A stretch of DNA of 17,969 bases from Rhodospirillaceae bacterium. GTDB lineage: Bacteria > Pseudomonadota > Alphaproteobacteria > MPNO01 > UBA2964. A program made the translations under genes and the position numbers. Below are positions 1 to 7,958 of this stretch, piece after piece; the first letter of the stretch is position 1, and each line of letters starts with the position of its first letter. The stretch lies in contig PBOV01000034.1 of assembly GCA_002724505.1 (NCBI GenBank), forward strand, positions 47,615 through 65,583. Direction: 5' to 3'. The notes below the pieces were generated by a model. The model did not search any database, was not told where the DNA came from, and saw only the letters and a program-made list of their open reading frames with translations.

Positions 1-1362
1 ACGTTGAAAGATGAAGACGCTGCTATGGATGGCGTTTGCTGGCGCGGTTCCGTTGGTAAGCTCGGTATCAAACTCGAAGAAGGTATGGAGGTTGTCTGTA
101 CAGGCCGAATTTCTTCCTACCCACGAAGTTCCAAATACCAAATTGTTGTTGATTCCGTTGAACTTGCGGGAGAGGGGGCCCTTCTTAAACTTTTAGAAAA
201 TCGTCGCAAGAAACTAAAAGCGGAGGGACTTTTTAAAACGGATCGTAAGAAAGATTTACCATTTTTGCCTGAGGTCATTGGGGTCATTACCTCTCCTACC
301 GGTGCCGTGATCCGCGATATTTTACATCGGCTATCTGACCGTTTTCCGCGCCGAGTTCTGTTATGGCCTGTAATAGTCCAAGGCGATGGTGCTGCGGAGC
401 AAGTGGCGGCGGCGATTGAAGGTTTTAATGCTTGTGATTCAGATAGTTTGGTTCCACGTCCGGATTTACTAATCGTTGCCCGGGGAGGGGGAAGTCTCGA
501 AGATTTATGGGCATTTAACGAAGAAGTCGTCGTGCGTTCTGCCGGAGCGAGTGACATCCCATTGATATCTGCTATCGGTCACGAAACCGACACAACGTTG
601 ATTGATTTAGCCTCTGATGTCAGGGCACCAACACCGACGGCGGCGGCGGAGATGGCTGTTCCGGTTCGCGCGGACCTCGAAGTTCAGATTTTTGACAACC
701 AACGGCGTTTAATCACCGGACTGGGGCGGTTCTGGGAGGATAAAAAAATAAAACTTGAGGGGCTGTCGCGAGGTCTACCGCAACCTGAGCATCTTCTTGA
801 AGAAGCTGTTCAGCGCCTAGATAGCGAAACAGATAGGCTTGATTTATCATTAAACAACCGACTTGCACAAAACGCCGAACGTCTTGATGGGCTTCATGCA
901 CGTTTGCGGCATCCCGGTGATGTTATTGCCTTTACTGGTGACCGACTTCTCCAAACCCTTGAACGTCTCGATTTGGCAATTTTGGCGAAGCTTTATGATA
1001 ATTTACGCCGCTTTGAAGGGCTTGATACAGGGATCCGGTTGCCAAATTCTATCTTACGAATATTCCAGACTAATCAGGATTGGCTTGTTGCTCAAAGCCA
1101 TCTACTGGAAAGTCTTTCTTATAAGGGAGTTTTAAATCGGGGTTTTGCCCTGGTGCGCGATGGTTCGGGTAAGCCTGTTATGAGTGCAGAGAATTCCACT
1201 GCCGGCGGTAGGATTGAAATTGAGTTCGCCGACGGTAAACGCGGAGCCATTTGGAACGACGGAGATGAGGAGAATAAAAAGTCAAAGAAGCTAGACAAAG
1301 ACAAGACGAGGCTCAAAAAAGATGCGTCTTCAACGGACGGTAAGCAAGGGTCCCTTCTGTGA
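1..1362 (+). CDS. xseA: Exodeoxyribonuclease VII large subunit, 5' end cut off by the window
   Basis: Large subunit of exonuclease VII, a cytoplasmic nuclease that degrades single-stranded DNA from both ends together with several copies of the small subunit XseB (not in the window). The visible 453 residues begin inside the N-terminal OB-fold (LKDEDAAMDGVCWRG matches the family's 'LKD' strand), so by family knowledge roughly 50-60 residues lie off the left edge. The TTG at position 4 is not a real start, because the frame is already open at base 1. The catalytic domain is intact, with the ARGGGSLEDLWAFNEE block followed by GHETDTTLIDLASDVRAPTPTAAAE. A long helical region and a GFALVRD segment near the C terminus follow, as in the family. 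The last 30 or so residues form a lysine-rich tail that looks like a lineage extension. The stop overlaps the next gene's GTG. Identification is firm. Confidence 0.96.
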   Translation, partial: TLKDEDAAMDGVCWRGSVGKLGIKLEEGMEVVCTGRISSYPRSSKYQIVVDSVELAGEGALLKLLENRRKKLKAEGLFKTDRKKDLPFLPEVIGVITSPTGAVIRDILHRLSDRFPRRVLLWPVIVQGDGAAEQVAAAIEGFNACDSDSLVPRPDLLIVARGGGSLEDLWAFNEEVVVRSAGASDIPLISAIGHETDTTLIDLASDVRAPTPTAAAEMAVPVRADLEVQIFDNQRRLITGLGRFWEDKKIKLEGLSRGLPQPEHLLEEAVQRLDSETDRLDLSLNNRLAQNAERLDGLHARLRHPGDVIAFTGDRLLQTLERLDLAILAKLYDNLRRFEGLDTGIRLPNSILRIFQTNQDWLVAQSHLLESLSYKGVLNRGFALVRDGSGKPVMSAENSTAGGRIEIEFADGKRGAIWNDGDEENKKSKKLDKDKTRLKKDASSTDGKQGSLL

Positions 1363-2177
1363 TTGGAATATTTTTATTTGTCATCTCGGTTTTTTTTAGT
1401 GCGGGGGCTATCGCTCTGGAGCTTAAAGGAAAATTTACACAAGGGGCTTTGATAATTGGAACAGCAGAACCGGAAAGTTTGGTAACGCTTAATGGTAATC
1501 CTTTACCCATATTGCCGAACGGTAAATTTGTCTTCGGATTATCGCGTGATTCTGGACCTACGGTGTTGGTTATGGTGCGCAATAAAAATGGTCAAATTAA
1601 GAAACAAACGCTGAAGGTTCGTAAGCGGGTTTATAAAGAACAGAAAATTTTTGGGTTGCCGCAACGCAAGGTCATACCCGAAAAACGGGATTATAAACGT
1701 ATCGCACACGAACGCGGCCTAATCGACGTCGCGCGGCGTCTCATGACTTATGACGCCGATTTCGATGATGGTTTCGTTTGGCCCGTATTTGGCATTATTT
1801 CTAGTGTATATGGTAGCCGCCGTATACTTAACGGCGAACCTAGGGCGCCGCATTTAGGTGTTGATATCGCTGCACCTTCAGGCACGGCTGTTGTGGCGGC
1901 CGCAGACGGGGGGGTCTCTCTTACCCACGAAAACATGTTTTTTACGGGTAAGACAGTCCAACTTAACCATGGTTTAGGTGTAGGAACGATTTATATTCAC
2001 CTTAGTAAAGTCATGGTAAAGAAAGGGCAAAAAGTAAAGAAAGGTCAGGTAATTGGTCGCGTAGGGAAGACTGGACGCGCGACGGGTTCGCACCTGCATT
2101 GGGGACTTACTTGGAAAACGTTGCGACTAGACCCGTCATTGCTGGTAGGTCCGATGCCATCCGTTAATCCTAAATAG
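1359..2177 (+). CDS. Secreted M23 (LytM-type) peptidoglycan peptidase
   Basis: A 272-residue protein with a hydrophobic N-terminal segment (about residues 2-19, ending SAGAIA before LELKG) that looks like a signal peptide, so it should act in the periplasm. Residues about 22-90 look like a small beta domain (TAEPESLVTLNGNPL). Residues about 140-265 are the M23 domain with the full zinc set: H165 and D169 in HLGVD, and H247 in HLHWG with H245 beside it; H214 (YIHLS) sits where a second active-site histidine is expected. All ligands are present, so it is probably an active endopeptidase on peptide crosslinks rather than a degenerate EnvC/NlpD-like activator. The GTG start overlaps the xseA stop as GTGA, with AAGG about 9 bases upstream, suggesting translational coupling. 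It ends 10 bases from the stop of the facing lpxL-like gene. Exact substrate and partner are unknown. Confidence 0.88.
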   Translation: MIGIFLFVISVFFSAGAIALELKGKFTQGALIIGTAEPESLVTLNGNPLPILPNGKFVFGLSRDSGPTVLVMVRNKNGQIKKQTLKVRKRVYKEQKIFGLPQRKVIPEKRDYKRIAHERGLIDVARRLMTYDADFDDGFVWPVFGIISSVYGSRRILNGEPRAPHLGVDIAAPSGTAVVAAADGGVSLTHENMFFTGKTVQLNHGLGVGTIYIHLSKVMVKKGQKVKKGQVIGRVGKTGRATGSHLHWGLTWKTLRLDPSLLVGPMPSVNPK

Positions 2178-2187
2178 GACTTTTAGA

Positions 2188-3111
2188 CTAATCCTCTGGC
2201 CAACGCCGGTGCAGCCATCCTAGCCATTGAGCTGGGTATTCTGTTGCCCACTCTTCAAATAGCATATTGATTTCACGCATCATTTTAGTCACGTCACCGT
2301 CGATAGGTTTATCCATTGCGGCGTAGAATTGCATCTGAAAGTGGCATCCATCCGTTCGTATAATACGCAAAGGAATAGCTGGGCAGGCATATTTAATTGA
2401 AAGCTGAGCGACGGCGGGCGCGGTCATCGCGATCCGGCCGAAAAGCTTAATAGGAATGCCATCATTCATTTTTTGATCAACCAGCATGCCAAGCCGGCGA
2501 CCTGATTTAAGTGTAGCGATAATCTCTCGGGCACCTTGCGAACCTTTTGGGATACTATCTATGTCTTTTAGCTTTCTGATTTTTCGAAGCATACTATCCA
2601 CAAAGTGATTGTTGGCGGCGCGATATACCTGTGCGGAAGCTACGCCGGCTTTCTGTGCGGCCGGGGGTAAAATCTCCCAATTAGCGAAATGACCCGAAAG
2701 AAAAATGCATGGATTGCCTTCTGGTTTCACAGAAATGATATGTTCTTCATTTAGGATCTCGAGACGATTATTAATTATTGTCTCTAGGTGAGGTAATTCG
2801 GCTAAAACCCGACCAAAGTTGTCCCACATATCCATCGTAATCTTAAGGATTTCGTTATGGGTGTATTCAGGAAAAGCATATTTTAAACTCTTTATGGCGC
2901 GTTTGTGATAAGATAGTCGTGGGCCAACAAAGCGGCCGATCCAGCCACCTAGTCTTGATGCTGCATCAATGGGTAAAAGAGCAAATAAACCATATAATAA
3001 AGCTGCTCCGGCGGCTTCAATCGGATATCCAATTGTTTGGTAAATGTGTCGTTTAGCCAAAGAATAATTAGCCATTTTCATTAACTTTTTTAAGGATAGA
3101 TTCGCGGGCAT
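2188..3111 (-). CDS. LpxL/HtrB-family lipid A secondary acyltransferase
   Basis: About 307 residues, typical of the LpxL/LpxM/HtrB family, which transfers an acyl chain from acyl-ACP onto the hydroxyl of a primary chain of Kdo-lipid A at the inner membrane. The HX4D/E catalytic motif appears as HFANWE (H141, E146). VDQKMNDGI (211-219) and the C-terminal PAQWLGWLHRRW block (293-304) are family hallmarks. A hydrophobic helix near residues 30-48 would anchor it to the membrane. It is the last gene of the lipid A unit. The start at 3111 has a good ribosome-binding site (GGGAAG, 6-base gap) but overlaps lpxK by 44 bases. ATGs at 3081 and 3075 would shorten the overlap and fit the family N terminus, but have only a weak site. 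Whether it adds laurate or another chain cannot be read from sequence, so no symbol is given. Confidence 0.9.
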   Translation of the reverse strand: MPANLSLKKLMKMANYSLAKRHIYQTIGYPIEAAGAALLYGLFALLPIDAASRLGGWIGRFVGPRLSYHKRAIKSLKYAFPEYTHNEILKITMDMWDNFGRVLAELPHLETIINNRLEILNEEHIISVKPEGNPCIFLSGHFANWEILPPAAQKAGVASAQVYRAANNHFVDSMLRKIRKLKDIDSIPKGSQGAREIIATLKSGRRLGMLVDQKMNDGIPIKLFGRIAMTAPAVAQLSIKYACPAIPLRIIRTDGCHFQMQFYAAMDKPIDGDVTKMMREINMLFEEWATEYPAQWLGWLHRRWPED

Positions 3112-4057
3112 CGCAATCTTCCCATTCTATGCCTATTTTTATGACCTTGATTTTAGCTTGAGCTTCTATCGGCAAGCGTGCGTGATCTTTTTCAGTTGTA
3201 ATTGGTGTTGCCCCCAATTTCTGAGCGCAATTATATATTTTGGTAATTTCTTCTTCCTTGAATTGGTGATGATCAGAAAAATCAAACTTCCCAACGACCT
3301 CATACCCTAAATCTGAGAGGGTTTCGTAAAACTTAGAAGGTCGACTAATCCCGGCAAATGCTATAACTCTTTTATCGGTATTAGAGCTCTCAGGAAATGC
3401 AACGATTTTTGTTCGATAAACAGGGCATTCAGAAGCTACAAACCTTTCGATGTTATGACAGTCGTCGCCGATTATAATAACTGCATCACATCGGCGCAGC
3501 CCTGCTTTAACATTTTCACGTAATGGGCCAGCGGGAATAACTTTACCATTACCAAATCCATAGCCCCCATCCACTGCTATAATCGAAAGCGATTTAACGA
3601 TCGTAGGGTTTTGAAAACCATCATCCATTAAAATGATGGACGCCCCGTTTTTTGTGGCTTGCCGTGCGCCCTGAGCACGACTATGCGAAACCCAGGTAGG
3701 AGCAGTCGCGGCCAGGAGTAAAGGTTCATCACCTACCTCTGAAGCAACATGGGTTTGTCGATCTACCAATACCGGCCCCCTTAGAGAGCCGCCATAACCT
3801 CGAGTTAGTAAATGCGGTTTCTGATCGGACGAACACAATGCGCGAGCTAAATCAATTACAAGGGGAGTTTTTCCAGCACCACCAGCAGTAAAATTTCCGA
3901 CGCATATTACGGGGACTGATGCAACAAACGGTGGTGCTGCAAAAAACCTTCGAGCCATTGTGCCGGCATGCCAAAATATTGAAAGGGGCGACAATAGCCT
4001 CCCCGTCATACTTGGTCGATGCCAGAAACTAGGCGCTTGCATTCTTCTGAGCTTCAT
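3068..4057 (-). CDS. lpxK: Tetraacyldisaccharide 4'-kinase
   Basis: LpxK phosphorylates the 4' position of the tetraacyl disaccharide 1-phosphate to make lipid IVA, at the cytoplasmic face of the inner membrane, using ATP. The P-loop is plain in VGNFTAGGAGKTP (about residues 53-65), followed by LLTRGYGG and MDDGFQN, both typical of LpxK. ITTEKDHARLP near the C terminus matches the family's TTEKD block. The N-terminal segment with APSFWHRP and LLSPLSIFW is the usual membrane-associated start. I placed the start at the ATG at 4057; the ATG at 4042 (MQAPSFWHRP) fits the family N terminus equally well. An upstream TTG at 4090 is less likely because it increases the overlap with waaA. With the chosen start the gene overlaps waaA by 29 bases, and its stop lies inside the start of the lpxL-like gene, as expected in a coupled operon. 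Confidence 0.95.
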   Translation of the reverse strand: MKLRRMQAPSFWHRPSMTGRLLSPLSIFWHAGTMARRFFAAPPFVASVPVICVGNFTAGGAGKTPLVIDLARALCSSDQKPHLLTRGYGGSLRGPVLVDRQTHVASEVGDEPLLLAATAPTWVSHSRAQGARQATKNGASIILMDDGFQNPTIVKSLSIIAVDGGYGFGNGKVIPAGPLRENVKAGLRRCDAVIIIGDDCHNIERFVASECPVYRTKIVAFPESSNTDKRVIAFAGISRPSKFYETLSDLGYEVVGKFDFSDHHQFKEEEITKIYNCAQKLGATPITTEKDHARLPIEAQAKIKVIKIGIEWEDCDARESILKKVNENG

Positions 4058-5342
4058 TTTTTGTGGATAAAGGTGTTTTGAAAGGGGCAAGGAAGGGCAA
4101 TAGCTCTTCCATGATGTTATCGAGAATACTATTTTGGCTTTTTGCTACCCCAAGTGCAGCAGAAATTTGCTTTTTTCGTCGTTTTTCGTCGTTGAGAAGA
4201 ATGTTAACTGCATCTGCTAATTCTATATCATTTTTAATTTTTATTGCCCCGTTTACTTCGGAAAATTTATTGGTAATAGAAGTGAAATTAGTAGTCGATG
4301 GGCCGTGGATAATAGCACATTCAAGTTTTGCTGCTTCCAGCATATTCTGTCCCCCATGCTGAATTAGTGTACCCCCAATAAATGCTATCGGTGAGATACG
4401 ATAGAACAAGCCTAATTCTCCTAATGTATCGGCAATATAGATTTGAGTTTTCGGTTGCACAGGACTATTTTCGCTCCTCAATGAGACGGTTAATCCCAAA
4501 TTGGCTAAAGACAGTGCGATTTCTTTTCCGCGAATGGGATGGCGAGGAATGATAATTGTAAGTAAACCGGGGTGATTTTCAGCGATTATATGATGAGCAT
4601 TTGCGACAGCTTTTTCTTCGCCCTTATGGGTACTGGCCGCAATCCAAACGGGGCGTGTGCTAATGATGTTCCAAAAAGCTGTAAGCATGCCGTCGTCAAC
4701 CGGTAGAGGGTCGGCAGCATATTTAAGGTTGCCCGGGACCCTTACAGTATTGGCACCAAGCCGCAAAAGTTTTTCTGCATCCTGATCGCTTTGTGCCAAA
4801 CACATAGAAAAATGCCCTAATAGGCGAGAGATCGTTCTTGATACTCGCTGCCACCTCCGAAATGAGTTGAGCGAAATTCTGGCGTTAATGAGTACAATTG
4901 GAATTTTCTTTGTTTTTATGGCCCTAAGGAGATTGGGCCAGAATTCTGATTCTACCCAGAGTACCAAGTCTGGTTGCCAATGGTCTAAAAAACGTTGAAC
5001 CCAAATAGGTTGATCGAAAGGAATAAATTGGTGAACAATATTTTTTGGCAAACGTTCTGCCATAATAGCTGCCGAAGTAACGGTGCCGGTGGTCATAATG
5101 ATTGAAAGAGAAGGGTATTCACAGTTGATTTTTTTTACTAAAGAAAGGACAGAAATCGCCTCCCCAACACTGGCGGCGTGAACCCAAGCGACAGAACCCG
5201 CAGGACGGCTTTGGCTTGGATGACCAAATCTTTCCCTAATTCGGTCTGGATGCTCTTTGCCCTGGGATTTTCTTTTTTCTAAAAGACTACGAAGTAGCGG
5301 TGCGGCTGCATATGATAATCCTCGGTACACGGATAGGATCAT
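4029..5342 (-). CDS. waaA: 3-deoxy-D-manno-octulosonic acid (Kdo) transferase
   Basis: WaaA (KdtA) transfers Kdo from CMP-Kdo onto lipid IVA at the inner membrane. At 437 residues it has the normal family length. It begins with a membrane-anchoring segment (YRGLSYAAAPLLRSLLEKR) and an ERFG motif. VHAASVGEA follows, whose glutamate (E61) corresponds to the proposed catalytic base of the family. WVESEFWPNLL (129-139) is characteristic. In the C-terminal domain TLGELGLFYRI and GGTLIQHGGQNMLEAA form the CMP-sugar binding region, followed by HGPSTTNF. The ATG at 5342 overlaps the stop of the preceding DUF374 gene as ATGA, which settles the start. Whether the enzyme adds one or two Kdo residues cannot be told from sequence. 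Its place between lpxK and msbA fits the late Raetz pathway. Confidence 0.96.
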   Translation of the reverse strand: MILSVYRGLSYAAAPLLRSLLEKRKSQGKEHPDRIRERFGHPSQSRPAGSVAWVHAASVGEAISVLSLVKKINCEYPSLSIIMTTGTVTSAAIMAERLPKNIVHQFIPFDQPIWVQRFLDHWQPDLVLWVESEFWPNLLRAIKTKKIPIVLINARISLNSFRRWQRVSRTISRLLGHFSMCLAQSDQDAEKLLRLGANTVRVPGNLKYAADPLPVDDGMLTAFWNIISTRPVWIAASTHKGEEKAVANAHHIIAENHPGLLTIIIPRHPIRGKEIALSLANLGLTVSLRSENSPVQPKTQIYIADTLGELGLFYRISPIAFIGGTLIQHGGQNMLEAAKLECAIIHGPSTTNFTSITNKFSEVNGAIKIKNDIELADAVNILLNDEKRRKKQISAALGVAKSQNSILDNIMEELLPFLAPFKTPLSTKNEAQKNASA

Positions 5343-6046
5343 TGCGCCGTCTCCGGGGCCTTAGAAATTTTTCTTAAACCTAATTCGGCATCTAGCTGAT
5401 GTGTTAAACGGTTGAGCTGTTTTTCTAAATCTTTGGTAATACGAACGACATCCGAATCATTAGAATCTCCGGGGATGGTTATAGGATTGCCCCATTTCAT
5501 AATACCGCGGCAAAATGGAAGAGGAATTAAAAAACGATCCCAAGTTGAGAGAATTTTGCACTGTTTTGCCGTATAGGAGAGAGGCAGTATCGGTACACCA
5601 GCGCGTTGTGCTGCAAATACCGCGCCTTTTGCCGCGCGCATTCGAGGACCTCGAGGGCCATCAGGTGTAACGCCTACACTTTCCCCCGATTCCAAGGCTC
5701 TTAAAATCGATCGCACTGTGCCAAAACCACCATGAGAAGAAGAACCAGTAATAGAGTCAAAACCCAAGAATTTTATTGTTCTTGCGATCAGTTCCCCATC
5801 GGGGTGTTGGCTAATTACCATCTTAAATGTTTGCGAATAAGGCCATGCTAACGACATCATCAGTAATCTTCCATGCCAAAAAGCTACCAGAAATGGCTTG
5901 CCTTCGTTTAATAATGCTAGCGGAATGTCTGTCCCAATAACCTTCCAGTAGCCAGTTAATTTGACAAACCGAATATAACCCGCCGCTAATATGGAAGCGG
6001 TTGCCCGTGAACCCGGGCGTCGCATAATCCTTTTTAACAGTCCCAT
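5339..6046 (-). CDS. DUF374 lysophospholipid acyltransferase-like protein
   Basis: A 235-residue protein of the DUF374 family, a branch of the lysophospholipid acyltransferase fold common next to waaA and lpxK in Alphaproteobacteria. The catalytic histidine is likely H58 in FWHGRLLMM. HPDGELIA (81-88), SSSHGGFG (102-109) and TPDGPRGPR (127-135) are the conserved blocks of the family. It has no clear multi-pass membrane region, only hydrophobic stretches near the N terminus, so it is probably a peripheral inner-membrane enzyme. The acyl acceptor is not established; the location between msbA and waaA argues for lipid A or a related glycolipid rather than bulk phospholipid, which is inference. 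The start ATG lies 3 bases after the msbA stop, and its stop overlaps the waaA start (ATGA). It is unrelated in motif to the LpxL-type gene downstream. Confidence 0.88.
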   Translation of the reverse strand: MGLLKRIMRRPGSRATASILAAGYIRFVKLTGYWKVIGTDIPLALLNEGKPFLVAFWHGRLLMMSLAWPYSQTFKMVISQHPDGELIARTIKFLGFDSITGSSSHGGFGTVRSILRALESGESVGVTPDGPRGPRMRAAKGAVFAAQRAGVPILPLSYTAKQCKILSTWDRFLIPLPFCRGIMKWGNPITIPGDSNDSDVVRITKDLEKQLNRLTHQLDAELGLRKISKAPETAQ

Positions 6047-6049
6047 GAT

Positions 6050-7864
6050 TTAAGTGATGGTTCCAGCCGTTGAATGCTCTTCGGCTTGCTCAGCAAATTG
6101 CACGGCATATAGTCGTGCGTAGGAGTTTCCCTGTTCCATAAGTTCAGCGTGAGTCCCCTTTTCAATAATTTTTCCTGAATTCATGACAAAGATTATATCG
6201 GCGGACGTAACAGTCGATAAACGATGCGCTATAACAATTGTTGTGCGTCCCTTAGTCAAATTTTCTAAAGCTGACTGAACTTGACGTTCGGTCTCCGTAT
6301 CTAACGCGGAGGTGGCCTCATCAAGTAGCAAAATAGGAGCATTCTTTAACATAGCCCGGGCGATAGCTATTCGCTGACGCTGGCCGCCTGAGAGCTTTAG
6401 TCCGCGGCCGCCAACATGGGTATGGTATCCATCCGGTAGATTGGTGATGAATTCATGTGCTTCAGCCGCGGTTGCAGCGTTGACGATTTCATCATCCGGG
6501 GCGTTCGGTTTTCCGTAGGCAATATTACTACGGATGGTATCATCAAATAAGGTGATATCTTGAGAGACTAAAGCGATATTTGCACGAAGCGAGGATATCG
6601 CGACATTACTTATGTTTTCGTCATCAATTAAAACGCACCCCTTATCGCAATCGTAAAACCGTGGAATAAGATTTAAGATAGTTGATTTGCCAGCTCCCGA
6701 TGGTCCAACCAATGCTACTGTACTTCCCGCTGGAATATCTATGTTGATATCTGATAGGGCAAGGCGGTTATTCTCATAGCTAAAACTTACATTTTCAAAT
6801 TTTACATTACCCCGAATATTTTCGAGTTTTCTTGCACCTTTCTTATCCTGAATAGTCGGACTCGTATCTATAAGAGTAAAAACCCGCTGCGCCGCTGCGA
6901 GGCCTTCCTGAAGATTAGCATTAAGGTTTGCCAAATTTTTCATTGCCGGATAAGCCATCAGTAAGGCAGCTATAAAAGAAGCAAAAGTACCCGGTGTAGT
7001 GGCGCCGACAATGACCTGGCTGCCGCCATAAAAAATTATGATCGCTATAGCGACGCCACCAAGCGATTCCATGATTGGGTGGGTTGCAGATCGCACGCGG
7101 GCCGCTTTTTGCACTAGTCGAAAGATAGTTTCTATGATCCCGCTTGCTCGATCAATTTCATATTTTTCCATGCTATAGGCGCGGACATGACGAGCTCCCC
7201 TAAAGGTTTCGTCTAAGACAGTAGTTAGCTCGCCCATTTGTACCTGGGTGTTATCCGAAACCTTACGCATGCGCTGGCCGATTTTAACAATTGGATAAAC
7301 CGCGGTTGGGAAGATGATGAAGGCTATTAGTGCAAGTGCCCAGTCATGATATAAAAGCAATCCCAGAAGAAAGATTAGGGTCAGCGTATCTTTTGCAATA
7401 CCAACAAGGACATTAGAAACTGCCGCTCGCAACATGTTTGCATCATTGTTAAATCTTGAGATTAGTTTTCCCGTGGCAGTTTTCTGGAAATATGCAATAT
7501 CGGCCCACATCAGATGAGAAAACATTTCACGCTGAATTGTTGCAACGATTTGTTGTCCGACATAGCTCATCAGAACCGACTGCACATACGTCGCTGTACC
7601 CTTGATGACGGCGATACACAAGATGGCCATAGGGATCAGAAACAACATATTTTTATCGCGCAGTATAAATATGTCATCAAAGACAGGCTTCATTAGATAC
7701 GCGTTTGCGGCTGTCGTTCCGGCAACAATCGCCATACAAAGGACGGCCATAATCAATCTGCCACGATGCGGGCGGACATATTCATTCACAAGCCGCGTGA
7801 CGAGTGACTTTGTTGTGGCTGGGTTGTGCTGATTTGCCACGATCTGTTTATTAGGAATGGGCAT
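6050..7864 (-). CDS. msbA: MsbA-type lipid A flippase, ABC transporter (half transporter)
   Basis: A 604-residue half transporter with an N-terminal membrane domain fused to a C-terminal ATPase; it should work as a homodimer. Hydrophobic segments lie at about 36-58, 73-98, 150-172, 175-193, 265-287 and 292-306. The ATPase has Walker A GPSGAGKST (387-395), a Q-loop (LVSQDITLF), signature LSGGQ (491-495), Walker B ILLLDE (511-516) and the H-loop histidine H547 (AHRLS), so every ATP-hydrolysis element is present. MsbA flips the lipid A core to the outer leaflet of the inner membrane. The sequence alone would also fit a general multidrug or lipid exporter, but position at the head of waaA-lpxK-lpxL genes supports the lipid A role. 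AAGAG sits 5 bases before the ATG, and a candidate promoter lies just upstream. Confidence 0.9.
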   Translation of the reverse strand: MPIPNKQIVANQHNPATTKSLVTRLVNEYVRPHRGRLIMAVLCMAIVAGTTAANAYLMKPVFDDIFILRDKNMLFLIPMAILCIAVIKGTATYVQSVLMSYVGQQIVATIQREMFSHLMWADIAYFQKTATGKLISRFNNDANMLRAAVSNVLVGIAKDTLTLIFLLGLLLYHDWALALIAFIIFPTAVYPIVKIGQRMRKVSDNTQVQMGELTTVLDETFRGARHVRAYSMEKYEIDRASGIIETIFRLVQKAARVRSATHPIMESLGGVAIAIIIFYGGSQVIVGATTPGTFASFIAALLMAYPAMKNLANLNANLQEGLAAAQRVFTLIDTSPTIQDKKGARKLENIRGNVKFENVSFSYENNRLALSDINIDIPAGSTVALVGPSGAGKSTILNLIPRFYDCDKGCVLIDDENISNVAISSLRANIALVSQDITLFDDTIRSNIAYGKPNAPDDEIVNAATAAEAHEFITNLPDGYHTHVGGRGLKLSGGQRQRIAIARAMLKNAPILLLDEATSALDTETERQVQSALENLTKGRTTIVIAHRLSTVTSADIIFVMNSGKIIEKGTHAELMEQGNSYARLYAVQFAEQAEEHSTAGTIT

Positions 7865-7887
7865 ACACTCTTAATTTAAGGCTTGAT

Positions 7888-7916
7888 ATCATACCATATG
7901 GCCGTAATTGCGCCAA
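7888..7916 (-). promoter_or_regulatory. Candidate sigma70-type promoter for the msbA-lpxL unit
   Basis: Read on the minus strand, a -35 box TTGGCG (7911-7916) and a -10 box TATGAT (7888-7893) are separated by exactly 17 bases. TATGAT matches the consensus at 5 of 6 positions and TTGGCG at 4 of 6. Transcription would start near 7881, giving a leader of about 17 bases before the msbA ATG. The site sits in the 94-base gap after pmbA, which runs the same way, so it could make the lipid A genes independent of ubiD-pmbA. This is a pattern match only. Confidence 0.5.
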
Positions 7917-7958
7917 TTAAATGTGTTCAAATCGATTTTGCCTCACCTCCAATAACAA

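Noticed and set aside
4..1362. TTG at base 4 as the real start of xseA
   Set aside because: The frame is open at base 1 and the visible sequence starts in the middle of the OB-fold; the gene is cut by the window.
6050..7864. Bacteriocin or toxin exporter instead of MsbA
   Set aside because: No peptidase C39 domain, no small precursor peptide or immunity gene nearby, and the context is lipid A synthesis.
7894..7901. CCATATGG-type palindrome upstream of msbA as an operator
   Set aside because: An eight-base palindrome is common by chance and lies within the promoter spacer without further symmetry.
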